Below are positions 26,773-35,934 of a stretch of DNA of 64,000 bases, piece after piece; within the stretch, counting starts at the first letter, position 1, and each line of letters opens with the position of its first letter. Under the pieces are notes generated by a model. The model ran no database searches. It was not told the DNA's origin and saw only the letters and a list, made by a program, of their open reading frames with translations. The translations under genes were made by a program, and so were the position numbers. The DNA lies in assembly GCA_947500555.1 (NCBI GenBank), contig CANMSE010000004.1:599222-663221 (forward strand), given 5' to 3'. This DNA is from an uncultured Fulvivirga sp. Its GTDB lineage: Bacteria; Bacteroidota; Bacteroidia; Cytophagales; Cyclobacteriaceae.

Positions 26773-26784
26773 ATATCTCAAAAT

Positions 26785-26819
26785 ATAAAACCATCTAAAA
26801 GATAATGCGTTGGTTTTAT
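26785..26819 (+). terminator. Weak AT-rich terminator-like hairpin after addB
   Basis: ATAAAACCA (26785-26793) pairs with TGGTTTTAT (26811-26819), nine base pairs with a 17-base loop. The descending arm and the following TATTTG are T-rich. It lies 12 bases after the addB stop and before the next plus-strand gene. Confidence 0.4.
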
Positions 26820-26845
26820 TATTTGAACAATTACATCACCCAAGC

Positions 26846-27418
26846 ATGAAGTATCTTTACACGCTCATTTTCTTTTTACTTACTATGTCGACTTACTCTC
26901 AGTCTGATTTGCCTTACTCCGAAGTTCCTGATTATCCCGAAGCGTATACAGCTGGTACAGTAGCTGCAAGGATGATCGATGGTCTGGGTTTTAGATACTA
27001 TTGGGCAACGGATTCACTACGTGAACTGGATTTGAATTATAAACCCAGTGTTGATGCAAGAACTTGCATGGAAACTCTTGAGCATATTTATGGTATGTCT
27101 ACTATGATTCTTAATGCAACTAAAAGTGCAGTCAACCAAGAAGATTCTACAGAACTGAACTTTAATGAAATTAGGAAAAAGACTCTTTTCAATCTAAAAG
27201 AAGCTAGTGATATTTTAAAAAATTCTGACGATCTGGATAATATGACCATCAAATATGAAGGTAAAAGTGGACTTAGGGAGTATCCTTTTTGGCACCATTT
27301 AAACGGGCCTATTGCAGACTGCCTTTGGCATGTCGGTCAGATTGTTTCCTTTAGAAGATCTTCGGGGAATCCAATCTACAATAAAGTAAGCTTTTTTAAT
27401 GGGAAACTTCGCAAATAG
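26846..27418 (+). CDS. Exported DinB-like protein
   Basis: The start at 26846 gives 190 residues beginning with the signal peptide MKYLYTLIFFLLTMSTYSQ; a longer frame from 26810 puts twelve non-signal residues in front. The mature part resembles DinB four-helix proteins: METLEHIYGMS, then PFWHHLNGPIADCLWHVGQIVSFRR near the C-terminus, with histidines placed as in DinB metal sites. An exported DinB protein is uncommon, since most work in the cytoplasm with thiol cofactors. It ends one base before the convergent DUF4302 gene, with no terminator between. Confidence 0.7.
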   Translation: MKYLYTLIFFLLTMSTYSQSDLPYSEVPDYPEAYTAGTVAARMIDGLGFRYYWATDSLRELDLNYKPSVDARTCMETLEHIYGMSTMILNATKSAVNQEDSTELNFNEIRKKTLFNLKEASDILKNSDDLDNMTIKYEGKSGLREYPFWHHLNGPIADCLWHVGQIVSFRRSSGNPIYNKVSFFNGKLRK

Positions 27419-27419
27419 G

Positions 27420-28808
27420 CTATTGAACTAAAAAGAACTCATGTGAATTGCATGGATTGAATAGTCGAAACACCGTAACGTCATCTACTGGAAAATCAAA
27501 TATATAAACTACGCCACCTTCAAACATAAGATCTGTGAAGGCAGTCAGATCCTCTTCTTCGGTTCCAGAAATGGGATCAGAATAGTAAAAGTCATTCGTG
27601 AAGCTTATCTCGAGCCGATTACCAACCTGACTTATTAACTGAAATTCCCTTAGGTATGTCAAACGACTTCCATCAACAGCTTCTAAGTATAGTCCCATAG
27701 CATTTGCCGGCTCTTCTTCTGAGTCAAAGCCATAATTAAAGGCAATACCAGTGGCGGTTGGAAAGCGATCTGCCAACAAGCCAATTTGAATTAATGATCT
27801 GGTTAGATCGTCAAAAGCAAAGAATACATTGACACTATATGGTGACTCGGTTTGAGGAATCATTTTTAAACCCTCGAATTCTAAAAATGATTTTGTAATG
27901 TTTACACTGCCTAATCCTTCGATACTGCCTGTATAATTTGGAAAATCACTCAATGTACCAGAGCAAATTTCTATCTGTGAAGTCGAAAAATCGTCAAGTG
28001 CTACACTGCCAATGGAATAGGAGTCGCCCATAAAAGTAAATGTTAATGGTTCAGACAATACAATTTTGCCGGAGCTATATTTATAAGTTGTGGTTTGATT
28101 TAATTTCAGTTTATCGGCAGAGGCAAGTACTTCCGCTTCGGTGGTACCGGTTGAAATAAAACCTGCCGTTATGGTTCTTCGGGTAATATCTATAAACCAA
28201 AACAAGGACACATTACGACCAGGTATTTCAATCCGCTGAATAGGGGCAACACCACCAGATACAAGAGGAGTGAATTTATTATAAGATGTTATATTTTTCG
28301 ATTCTTCCAGTGAAAATTGATCAAGGTCGGACGAAGACGCGGGAGTGAAACGTATGAGAGTAGGGGAAGTCAAATCAGATTTACTAGAGAAGACAAGATC
28401 ATCACCATCTTCACCTTCAAACAAAAATTCGAACTCTGCACCAAATTGGCTTTGTTCTAATTCAAACAGATAATGAAAAACCGCATAAGTTTCGAATATC
28501 AACTCTATTGCCAATGCATTATCTATACGATAGGGGATATCTTGCTGAACAAATGCACCATTATTGTCAGTAAGATCAGAGTTAATAGAGGCTATACCGT
28601 TTTCTTTGAAATCTATGATAACCTGAAATATACCGGACTCTGGTGTTGGTTGATAATCGATCTTCCAGCCTTGTGAAGGCGCTTGTAATTTTTCATTAAG
28701 GTCATCAATAGCTTCAGCTGCCCTAATATCCGGAGGTGTGATTTTTTCCAGCTCGTTAGAACAGGAAAAGATTAAAAACGACAATAAAAATATATATGCT
28801 CTTTTCAT
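27420..28808 (-). CDS. DUF4302-type lipoprotein of the SusCD locus
   Basis: A 462-residue lipoprotein with signal LLSFLIFSC (cysteine 16). The sequence matches the DUF4302 family: N-terminal ERITPPD-like linker, GWKIDYQPTPESGIFQVIIDFKENG near residue 48, and a beta-rich body that may be built of lipocalin- or immunoglobulin-like repeats. No catalytic motif is seen. It is last in the five-gene operon, and its ATG overlaps the end of the HExxH lipoprotein gene by four bases. Likely a surface binding component of the import machine; the ligand is unknown. Confidence 0.78.
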   Translation of the reverse strand: MKRAYIFLLSFLIFSCSNELEKITPPDIRAAEAIDDLNEKLQAPSQGWKIDYQPTPESGIFQVIIDFKENGIASINSDLTDNNGAFVQQDIPYRIDNALAIELIFETYAVFHYLFELEQSQFGAEFEFLFEGEDGDDLVFSSKSDLTSPTLIRFTPASSSDLDQFSLEESKNITSYNKFTPLVSGGVAPIQRIEIPGRNVSLFWFIDITRRTITAGFISTGTTEAEVLASADKLKLNQTTTYKYSSGKIVLSEPLTFTFMGDSYSIGSVALDDFSTSQIEICSGTLSDFPNYTGSIEGLGSVNITKSFLEFEGLKMIPQTESPYSVNVFFAFDDLTRSLIQIGLLADRFPTATGIAFNYGFDSEEEPANAMGLYLEAVDGSRLTYLREFQLISQVGNRLEISFTNDFYYSDPISGTEEEDLTAFTDLMFEGGVVYIFDFPVDDVTVFRLFNPCNSHEFFLVQ

Positions 28809-29665
28809 TCTAATCTCGATTGTACGGCTTCTCTCAGCTCTAGGAGATTGATCCCTGTCACTTTCTCATAGTGTTGTGCTATGGATTGCAATTTGTCTTC
28901 AATCATTAGCCTACCTGCATTTTTATCTATGCAGTCTTGATCGGAACAACCCGCTTCTTGCTCGATAAAATTAGGCATGAATTCATTATCAAAAAGGTAG
29001 AATGCTACTGTTTCAGCAAAATCCTCATTAGGTGAACTCGTACTATACGGAGATACGAAACCTCTTTTAACAGCATCTTCATTTTCTAATACAAACCAGG
29101 AACCTGCGCTTGTGTAGCCACCAGGAGAAATTGTCTCAAACGCATTGGGAAGCTTAAATCGTTGGTGAACGGTATGAGCAAATTCGTGATAGACTGTTTG
29201 TAGCTGTAGATTGCGCCAATCAACATCATCAGGATTTATTTCATTTACATTCGTAAATGTGATTTGAGCCCCAGCATCTGCCGTACCCAGTGTAACTGTA
29301 CCGTCCCCATTATAAATAACACCTCCCAGTAGCACAATTTCTGCTGGAACGTTCTCTTCAAAAAATTTACGCCCGTTTGCTACTTCAAGATAGGGATCAA
29401 TCCAGAAATTCTCAATAAAGTCCAGCATAGGGCGCACTACCTCCAAGCTAGGAGGGGTCACTCGTTCACCCGGATTTACATATCGATCTACAAAACGATA
29501 CCTGATGGCCATTCCATATTTCTTTGTAAAATTCTCTTCAATGTACCTGTCTAATTCTGTTTCTATTTCAGTATCATTTTGCTTTATGGGAACGTTAAGC
29601 TCTTCTTTTTCATAGCATGACGAAAAGGCTGTAATTAGAAAGGTGTAAAGTATTAGTTTTTTCAT
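28805..29665 (-). CDS. Zinc metallohydrolase lipoprotein of the SusCD locus
   Basis: A 286-residue lipoprotein (signal ITAFSSC, cysteine 17, then YEKEE). The zinc-binding HExxH is HEFAH at residues 160-164; NEDFAETVAFYLF near 217 probably gives the third ligand, as in gluzincins. It belongs to the group described as substrate import-associated zinc metallohydrolase lipoproteins, which occur beside SusC/SusD pairs. It probably trims a peptide or protein substrate at the cell surface before uptake. It starts one base downstream of the SusD stop. Confidence 0.85.
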   Translation of the reverse strand: MKKLILYTFLITAFSSCYEKEELNVPIKQNDTEIETELDRYIEENFTKKYGMAIRYRFVDRYVNPGERVTPPSLEVVRPMLDFIENFWIDPYLEVANGRKFFEENVPAEIVLLGGVIYNGDGTVTLGTADAGAQITFTNVNEINPDDVDWRNLQLQTVYHEFAHTVHQRFKLPNAFETISPGGYTSAGSWFVLENEDAVKRGFVSPYSTSSPNEDFAETVAFYLFDNEFMPNFIEQEAGCSDQDCIDKNAGRLMIEDKLQSIAQHYEKVTGINLLELREAVQSRLE

Positions 29666-29666
29666 A

Positions 29667-31172
29667 TCATCTTGGGTTTGGTTCTAAACCTCCAACATCA
29701 ATGGCTGACTGTGGTATTTGCAATACTTTTCTTAAATCATCTCTACCGAGAGTTATTACCGACCCATCCTGAAAATCATGTTGAATGGCTATTCCATACC
29801 TTTTAATGTCAAACCATCGCATACCCTGCCCGAAAAATTCCTTTCTTCTTTCTAGTAAAATATAGTTAAGAACAATATCTTCATCTGAGAAGGAGGGGTC
29901 ATTTTCAGCACCGAAAAACTGTCGTAATAGGTCCATGTTAAGATTTACATTGCCACCACGATATCTATTCTCAGATAATATCTGTAAATCATCTATTGCC
30001 CCTTGGGTATTTCTCTGATAAAGACGTGCTTCAGCTCTATTTAACAGTACTTCCTCTCCTCTAAAAGTAGAAGCAATGTGATACGGAAGGCCTGTATTTG
30101 AATTTAAACTACTTCTTTCAAATAGACTCTCGTATCTGGAAGGAAAAATTGCGTTATCACCTTTGACAATAGCAGGACTCTCACGCTCGTCTGTTGCCTC
30201 AACAAAGGGGTGTGATGCAAAGAGCCCTCTATAATTATCAGTTAAGGGACCAAAAGCAAAGTCGGGTCTATGTACTAATGAAATCTTTCGCATTAACAAT
30301 AAGTTGGAAGGAAGGTCGGGAGAATTATACAATTGTGGGTAAATCTGTAAAGAGGATTTAGCTAATTGAAATTCCTCAGAAGTCATATCACGAACAAAAG
30401 CTGAGGGGTCACCATTTAAAAGTTCATCGCTGTATTGCAAACATCTAAGGAAATCCCCTTTAAATAGATAATACCTTGAAGCAAATGCCAATGCAGCATT
30501 TCGATTGAAATGATATTTGCCTGAGTTAGCGAAAAAACTATCATCAATTAGTTCAAGTCCATCCAACAGATCATCCTCAATTTTATCGTAGACTCTTTTA
30601 ACTGATGCTCTTTTATAAGAAGCTAAAAATTCTGTTTCAGGCTCTGAAACATAAGGTATGCCTTCATCTCCACTAGAGCCCTGAACCCGAAAATGTTCTC
30701 CAAATAAATTCACCAGCATAAAATGACCGTAAGCTCTAATCAATAAGGCTTCACCTTCAACAGCTCTTTTTAAAGTTTTCTCTTCGTCAGTAGTTGCTTC
30801 TAGTTCATCTATAACTGCAAGCACCTCATTGGCATGAGCAATAGCATCATACGTCTGAAACCAGTATGCTGTTGGCGAATCTAGTTCTGTTGGGTCAGAT
30901 AAATCATCTTCCCAAGCATACAATAAACTGTGATTTGGTCTCAATACAGTACCTCTCGTCCAATTTACATCATCTGACATCCAATCTGTGAATGCCGGAC
31001 TTGCAGAAGAATAAGCATTGGTCAATAATTGAGCGGCTTTTTCCAGATTATCAAGTTCCACTCTGTTATCTGGAATTTCGTCAAGGAATTCATTACAAGA
31101 GCCAATAGTGAATAATATGGAAATGATGGCAATCCTCTTAAATTGTAATATGTATTTAAAATAGTTTTCCAT
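29667..31172 (-). CDS. SusD/RagB-type nutrient-binding lipoprotein
   Basis: A 501-residue SusD/RagB homologue, the surface lid that delivers substrate to the SusC pore. The lipoprotein cysteine is about residue 26 in FTIGSC, followed by NEFLDEIPDNRVELDN, a classic SusD opening. TPR-like helices occupy the middle. The C-terminal signature ERRKEFFGQGMRWFDIKRYGIAI is well preserved. It begins two bases after the SusC gene stop. The absence of glycoside hydrolases nearby and the presence of a zinc metallohydrolase point to a peptide-type ligand as in RagAB. Confidence 0.95.
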   Translation of the reverse strand: MENYFKYILQFKRIAIISILFTIGSCNEFLDEIPDNRVELDNLEKAAQLLTNAYSSASPAFTDWMSDDVNWTRGTVLRPNHSLLYAWEDDLSDPTELDSPTAYWFQTYDAIAHANEVLAVIDELEATTDEEKTLKRAVEGEALLIRAYGHFMLVNLFGEHFRVQGSSGDEGIPYVSEPETEFLASYKRASVKRVYDKIEDDLLDGLELIDDSFFANSGKYHFNRNAALAFASRYYLFKGDFLRCLQYSDELLNGDPSAFVRDMTSEEFQLAKSSLQIYPQLYNSPDLPSNLLLMRKISLVHRPDFAFGPLTDNYRGLFASHPFVEATDERESPAIVKGDNAIFPSRYESLFERSSLNSNTGLPYHIASTFRGEEVLLNRAEARLYQRNTQGAIDDLQILSENRYRGGNVNLNMDLLRQFFGAENDPSFSDEDIVLNYILLERRKEFFGQGMRWFDIKRYGIAIQHDFQDGSVITLGRDDLRKVLQIPQSAIDVGGLEPNPR

Positions 31173-31174
31173 AA

Positions 31175-34100
31175 CTAAAATCCTACATTCAGAGATAATG
31201 TAATTAATCTTGGTTGAGGTAAAGCCACGCCACCAGAAGTGAAAAACTCAGGATCTTGACCGTTAAGTGCATCATCTGAATAGAGTAAAGCCAAATTCTG
31301 CCCTTCAAGACTACAGGTTGCGGAATTCACACCAACTTTACGCAATAATTTCACTGGGATATTGTAAGAGATACGTACATTTTTTAGACGTGCATAATCG
31401 CCATCAGCTACCCTTACTGTACTTTTATTATATAATTCATAAGCCTGGACCACATCGCCACTTGCCTGAGCTATACCCTGATCGAGTATAACAGGTATAT
31501 CAGTGATATTTTCATCACCAGGCACTACCCAACGATTGGCTAGTTCAGCTGGAAGGGCATCAAAATCCGTATAAGTACTAAATATTCCATCGTTTAAGCG
31601 GATTTTGTAGTCATATTTAAACGAGATCAAGAAACTAAATGTGAAATTTTTGTAGGTAAATGTGTTAGTAAGTCCGCCAGCTCCTAGGGGTTCCGTAGCT
31701 CCTTCAAATTGTAATGTTTCACGCAAACCTTCACGTTGCTGAAGGTCATATTGAAATACTCTCTCTCCGGTTTCATCAAAGAATGTAGGTATACCTTGGC
31801 CATTGAGGCCTGCGAATTTAGTCGAGTACAAACCTCTTCTAGGTCCACCCACCACAGCAGCACCATTTTGACCTATGGCATCGACTATTCTAGGCCCAAA
31901 ATCAAGCTTGGTGATTTCGTCTTTGGTATATCCGACATTGAAGTTAGTACTCCAGCTAAATTTATCGTTCTTATAATTTAGGGTAGAAAGTGAAATTTCA
32001 TAACCTCTAGCTTCCATATCCGCAAAGTTCCCAATTTTTAGACCCTCACCTCCAATGCCACTTGTTTGTACAACACCAATTAAGTCGAATGCTTTGCGCT
32101 CATAAATATTTACTGTACCAGAAATACGGTTGTCGAATAGCCCAAAGTCCAAGCCGATATTTAATTCATTTAACTTTTCCCATGTTAATTCAGTATTAGT
32201 TAGGTTGTCAATAAAAAGGAATGGTTCTACATCAGTTGGTCTAACTGTTACATCTGCTTGCAAGTTGAGCAAGGCGCTCGCTTGTGGGGGTAGGTTACCT
32301 GACACACCATAAGTAGCTCTAAGTTTTAACTGATCTAAGAATCTCATTGATTCTAGGAAATTTTCCTCGTGAGCATTCCATGCTCCACTTACATTCCATG
32401 TAGGTAGGAATCTAGCATTGTCACTTTCTCCCAATTGATTAGAACCATCATACCTCACTGTGAAATTTCCTATGTACTTTCCACGATAGGAGTAACCACC
32501 ATTTAGAAAAAGACCGATAAACCTATCACGCTCTTCATTGATTGAGAAGTAATCAATATTTTGTTGATTGAAAAATTCAATAATATCAGGGTCTGTGACA
32601 ACTATCCCACCACTTTCATATACTACACCGATACCGGTTGAGCTGTTGCTCGAACGATTGGTAAACCTAAGTTCCTGTCCGGCTAGAATATTTATCTCAT
32701 GATCTGTGTTGATGGACTTATTCCACTCGGCACTTATTCTACTAAAAAAATTCAAAAATTGACTTTGATCTAAATACTTGAAACCGCCTTGAGGTAAAAC
32801 TACTTTCGGGTTTAAACCAGGATTGTCAGGATCAGGAAAAAGTAAATTATTTGCATCTTGTATGAACTGCGTCTGATTTGCCCGGTAAGCTTCTGCCTGA
32901 TTCGACTCTTCATGAACAGTATGATCACGCTCTGTACTTGCAAATCTTGCTTGCAATACTCCTTTGATTGAAATGTCTTTTATAGGATTGAATTCAAAGT
33001 CGGTCTGAGCTGAAACATCGACAACATTTATTTCTATAAAATTTCGATCGAGCTCGTTTAGAATATTGAAAGGAGCAAAGTTTCTTCTAAAGAATTCCAG
33101 TTCTCCATTATCATCGTAGGGTCTGATAGATCGAGCGGTATTTAAAGCATAACTAAAAGGGTTGATGTCAAAACTTCGATTGAATCGCCCAGTTAATGGG
33201 TCGAGTTCTCTATTTCGAGTTCCAGGTACTTTTTGATCTCTATAACTTCCAGTCAGTTTTAGACCAAAAGTGAATTTCTCTGAAATAAAATAGGTATTAC
33301 GACTGGTTCCTGTAAAACGCTGTACTTTATCTGCAATAGTTTGACCCTGATCTTCTAAATAACTAATGGAGAAATAGTTATTTGATTTCTCACTTCCTGT
33401 AGTGAAGCTTAATGAATGTTGTTGTTGAAGCCCTACATCTCGAAATAGCACATCAAACCAGTCTGTGTTAGCATTTTCATATTGATTTAAAAATGATTCA
33501 TTCAAAGTTCCTCCGGGGCCCCATTCAAGATCATGTGAAGCAATGAGCGAAAACATTTTACCCATAGCCCCATAATTTTGAGCACGTACAGCAGTTGAGA
33601 TGTCGATAAGTCCTTTGTCAAACAATTCTCTGTACACTGACATTTCTTCCGCAGAATTAAGCAGGTTAAATTGGTTGTAATTAGGCCTAAGTTTAGCTGA
33701 ATAGTTGCCAGAGTAGTTGACCTGAAGTGCCCCGCTTCGACCGCGCTTGGTAGTTATAACAATAACTCCATTTGCCGCTCTAGCTCCATATATAGCAGTA
33801 GCTGATGCGTCTTTTAGTATTTGAAAAGATTCAATATCATCAGGATTAATATTAGCCACTGATGAACTGATCAATGTATTGGCATTACCTGAAATAAAGT
33901 CTTCAGTACTGACATTAGTCAAGTCTTCCAAAATAACACCATCAACCACAAAAAGAGGCTGATTATTTCCATTGATGGAAGCATTTCCTCTAATTCTTAT
34001 TTTGGGAGAAGAACCGAAGGTGCCAGAGACATTGTCTACATTTACACCTGCGGCTTGTCCTTCCAATACCCTACTAATGTCTGTCATCCCGGCAGCCTGA

Positions 34101-34477
34101 ATATTATCCATTTTTAGATTTTCAGAGGATCCAGTGAATAGTTTCCTGTCCACTTCTTGAAACCCATTGATCACCACTTCTTGTAAAACATCAGTTGATT
34201 CTGCCATGATAACATCTATCACGGATCTACCGGCTACGGAAACTTCTTTTGTTTCCATACCTACCATACTAAATACTAAGGTCTGATTAGACTCAGCATT
34301 TAGTCGATAGTTACCTTCTATGTCACTTATAGTACCGGTAGAAGTACCTTTTACAACAATGGATACACCAATCAATGGTTCATTCGAAGAGTCTCGGACT
34401 TTTCCGGAAATTTGGCTAAGTGCAGTACTTAATGAAGTAAAGTAAAAGAGTATTATAAACCATTTTTGCATACGCAA
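31175..34477 (-). CDS. SusC/RagA-type TonB-dependent transporter
   Basis: An 1100-residue outer-membrane transporter. After a signal peptide (1-21) comes a carboxypeptidase-regulatory-like domain (about 23-95, SGKVRDSSNEPLIGVSI), a plug with LQEVVINGFQE and IRGNASINGNNQPLFVVDG, the SusC signature DPDDIESFQILKDASATAIYGARAANGVI in variant form near residue 215, and a 22-strand barrel that ends in NVGF. Uptake is powered through TonB. It is the second gene of the operon, after a small lipoprotein, and is followed by SusD. Confidence 0.96.
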   Translation of the reverse strand: MRMQKWFIILFYFTSLSTALSQISGKVRDSSNEPLIGVSIVVKGTSTGTISDIEGNYRLNAESNQTLVFSMVGMETKEVSVAGRSVIDVIMAESTDVLQEVVINGFQEVDRKLFTGSSENLKMDNIQAAGMTDISRVLEGQAAGVNVDNVSGTFGSSPKIRIRGNASINGNNQPLFVVDGVILEDLTNVSTEDFISGNANTLISSSVANINPDDIESFQILKDASATAIYGARAANGVIVITTKRGRSGALQVNYSGNYSAKLRPNYNQFNLLNSAEEMSVYRELFDKGLIDISTAVRAQNYGAMGKMFSLIASHDLEWGPGGTLNESFLNQYENANTDWFDVLFRDVGLQQQHSLSFTTGSEKSNNYFSISYLEDQGQTIADKVQRFTGTSRNTYFISEKFTFGLKLTGSYRDQKVPGTRNRELDPLTGRFNRSFDINPFSYALNTARSIRPYDDNGELEFFRRNFAPFNILNELDRNFIEINVVDVSAQTDFEFNPIKDISIKGVLQARFASTERDHTVHEESNQAEAYRANQTQFIQDANNLLFPDPDNPGLNPKVVLPQGGFKYLDQSQFLNFFSRISAEWNKSINTDHEINILAGQELRFTNRSSNSSTGIGVVYESGGIVVTDPDIIEFFNQQNIDYFSINEERDRFIGLFLNGGYSYRGKYIGNFTVRYDGSNQLGESDNARFLPTWNVSGAWNAHEENFLESMRFLDQLKLRATYGVSGNLPPQASALLNLQADVTVRPTDVEPFLFIDNLTNTELTWEKLNELNIGLDFGLFDNRISGTVNIYERKAFDLIGVVQTSGIGGEGLKIGNFADMEARGYEISLSTLNYKNDKFSWSTNFNVGYTKDEITKLDFGPRIVDAIGQNGAAVVGGPRRGLYSTKFAGLNGQGIPTFFDETGERVFQYDLQQREGLRETLQFEGATEPLGAGGLTNTFTYKNFTFSFLISFKYDYKIRLNDGIFSTYTDFDALPAELANRWVVPGDENITDIPVILDQGIAQASGDVVQAYELYNKSTVRVADGDYARLKNVRISYNIPVKLLRKVGVNSATCSLEGQNLALLYSDDALNGQDPEFFTSGGVALPQPRLITLSLNVGF

Positions 34478-34498
34478 TAATTTATTTATACACTCAAC

Positions 34499-35014
34499 TT
34501 ATCTCTTCTCAAAATTGTGCAGAACATCCAAATCAAGGACTTGACCGAATTCCTCAAATAATGCATCAAATGACTCTTGTGAAGAGATGGTATCAGTTAC
34601 AACATTATTCGGAAAAAGCGGAAATTGAATTTTACCACTTAAAATTAGCGATTCAACAGTTTGTTCCTCGATTTGAAAATCATTAACAAAACCTTGGTTA
34701 CTATCGGGATCAAGAATAAGCTCATCGCCATCTCTTTCCCACTCCCCGTCTTCTGAAAAGATACTATTTGACGCTCGTACTTCACGTTCATAAGTAAAAT
34801 CGGCATTGAAAGTTATTCTATATCGAGTTTCTTGAGCATATACTATATCTTGAGGGCCTTCTATTCGATCGAAATCCGAAGGAACATTAATTATTTCATA
34901 ATTGTCTATTTGCCATTCACCTAAAAGAGGATCAACAGGATCATCATCATCACCACATGACGCGAACGTAAGGCCTATAAATAGTAAGCTTGAAAAGAGT
35001 AAAAATTTTTTCAT
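34499..35014 (-). CDS. Lipocalin-like small lipoprotein leading the SusCD operon
   Basis: A 171-residue lipoprotein (signal LTFASC, cysteine 20, then GDDDD, a strong surface-export-type acidic cluster). The mature part opens PLLGEWQIDNYEI and continues with DGEWERDGDELIL, the pattern of lipocalin-like DUF4923/DUF5004-type domains. It lies 21 bases upstream of the SusC gene and is probably the first gene of the operon. It may bind a small ligand or act as an accessory of the importer. It is not a SusD. Confidence 0.72.
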   Translation of the reverse strand: MKKFLLFSSLLFIGLTFASCGDDDDPVDPLLGEWQIDNYEIINVPSDFDRIEGPQDIVYAQETRYRITFNADFTYEREVRASNSIFSEDGEWERDGDELILDPDSNQGFVNDFQIEEQTVESLILSGKIQFPLFPNNVVTDTISSQESFDALFEEFGQVLDLDVLHNFEKR

Positions 35015-35417
35015 ATCAGTATGTATTAGGTTATAAATGCATGAATCTCTTAATGAAATTCATTTAATCTAACATATCAACTACCGCATCAGAATCTATC
35101 CCCCAGAATAAGGGAATTAGATGTATGATCGAAGAAATTTGAATAAATAGGTGAGTTAAAGATTTGCCTAGGAATTGTCATTGAGTTAATTGGTAATTAC
35201 TTCTTTTGATCAAATTATACCTCGACACTCAAATAGTGTGACTTCAGCATTATCATATTTTCTATTAAATTAAATCATTACAACATCGGAGATTAATCAC
35301 TGCTCTGATGGATACTATGCTTAGAATCATAATGAAATTCTCATTATGACATAATTATTTATAAGAATAATGTAAATGACACTTTATGTAAATAGACAAA
35401 CATAATTCTAATCTGAG
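35015..35417. other. 403-base AT-rich intergenic region upstream of the SusCD operon
   Basis: No coding frame is supported here. The region must contain the promoter of the minus-strand SusCD operon and the end of the DUF1801 transcript. Two inverted repeats are visible: CATCGGAG with CTCTGATG (35284-35310, one wobble pair) and the nine-base TCATAATGA/TCATTATGA (35327-35349, five-base loop). Neither has a T-run, so neither is a clear terminator. No convincing TAnnTTTG box was found near the operon start. Confidence 0.5.
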
Positions 35418-35855
35418 TTAAGACGTGTATTTGTCAGATTCTGGATATTTCTCACGCATCCACTTTAAGGAAAGAGTTATCATTTCTTTGAGTATTTTAA
35501 TGTCGACTTGTTGAAGTGATTTAATGTATAAGCAGCTTTTTCCCGTTTTATGACTACCTAAACTGGCTAGCAATTGGTCATATTGGTTGAAGCCAGACAT
35601 GATATAAAGTGTAAGCGCTTGCTTTCTTGGTGAAAAGCCAGTTCTAAAAAAATCTCCTTCTCTGCCGCTTTCGTATTTATAGTGGTAATTACCAAATCCG
35701 ACAATACTGCTACCCCACATTTTAGGTTCTTCATGAGTCAAATTCTTCAGTATCTCTAATAGTTGAAGGCTATCTTTCTTTCGTATTTCGTTGTCAATCG
35801 AAGTAATGAAATCAACTACTGATTGATTATTTCTGGTAGTCTTATTTTGAGACAT
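35418..35855 (-). CDS. DUF1801-domain protein
   Basis: A 145-residue DUF1801 (YdhG-like) protein. The segment WGSSIVGFGNYHYKYESGREGDFFRTGFSPRKQALTLYI near residues 46-85 and the later LGSHKTGKSCLYIK are characteristic. The family is widespread, small and cytoplasmic; its biochemical role is unknown. No signal peptide is present. It follows the membrane hydroxylase gene by 79 bases in the same direction and may share its transcript. Confidence 0.82.
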   Translation of the reverse strand: MSQNKTTRNNQSVVDFITSIDNEIRKKDSLQLLEILKNLTHEEPKMWGSSIVGFGNYHYKYESGREGDFFRTGFSPRKQALTLYIMSGFNQYDQLLASLGSHKTGKSCLYIKSLQQVDIKILKEMITLSLKWMREKYPESDKYTS

Positions 35856-35934
35856 AACTCTAAAAGGCGTTTGACTAAATAAATATAGTAAAACTCTCTG
35901 ACGATGCTAACGTCATGTCTCTGCAATGCTAGAA

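Noticed and set aside
26293..26781. Open frame of 162 codons antisense to the end of addB
   Set aside because: It lies entirely opposite the nuclease and Fe-S part of addB, whose motifs are unmistakable, and its own translation shows no domain, signal or composition of a real protein.
27420..35014. SusCD operon as a polysaccharide utilisation locus
   Set aside because: No glycoside hydrolase, lyase, sulfatase or glycan-type sensor is within 20 kb on either side; the only GH2-like gene, at 7.2 kb, lacks the catalytic domain.
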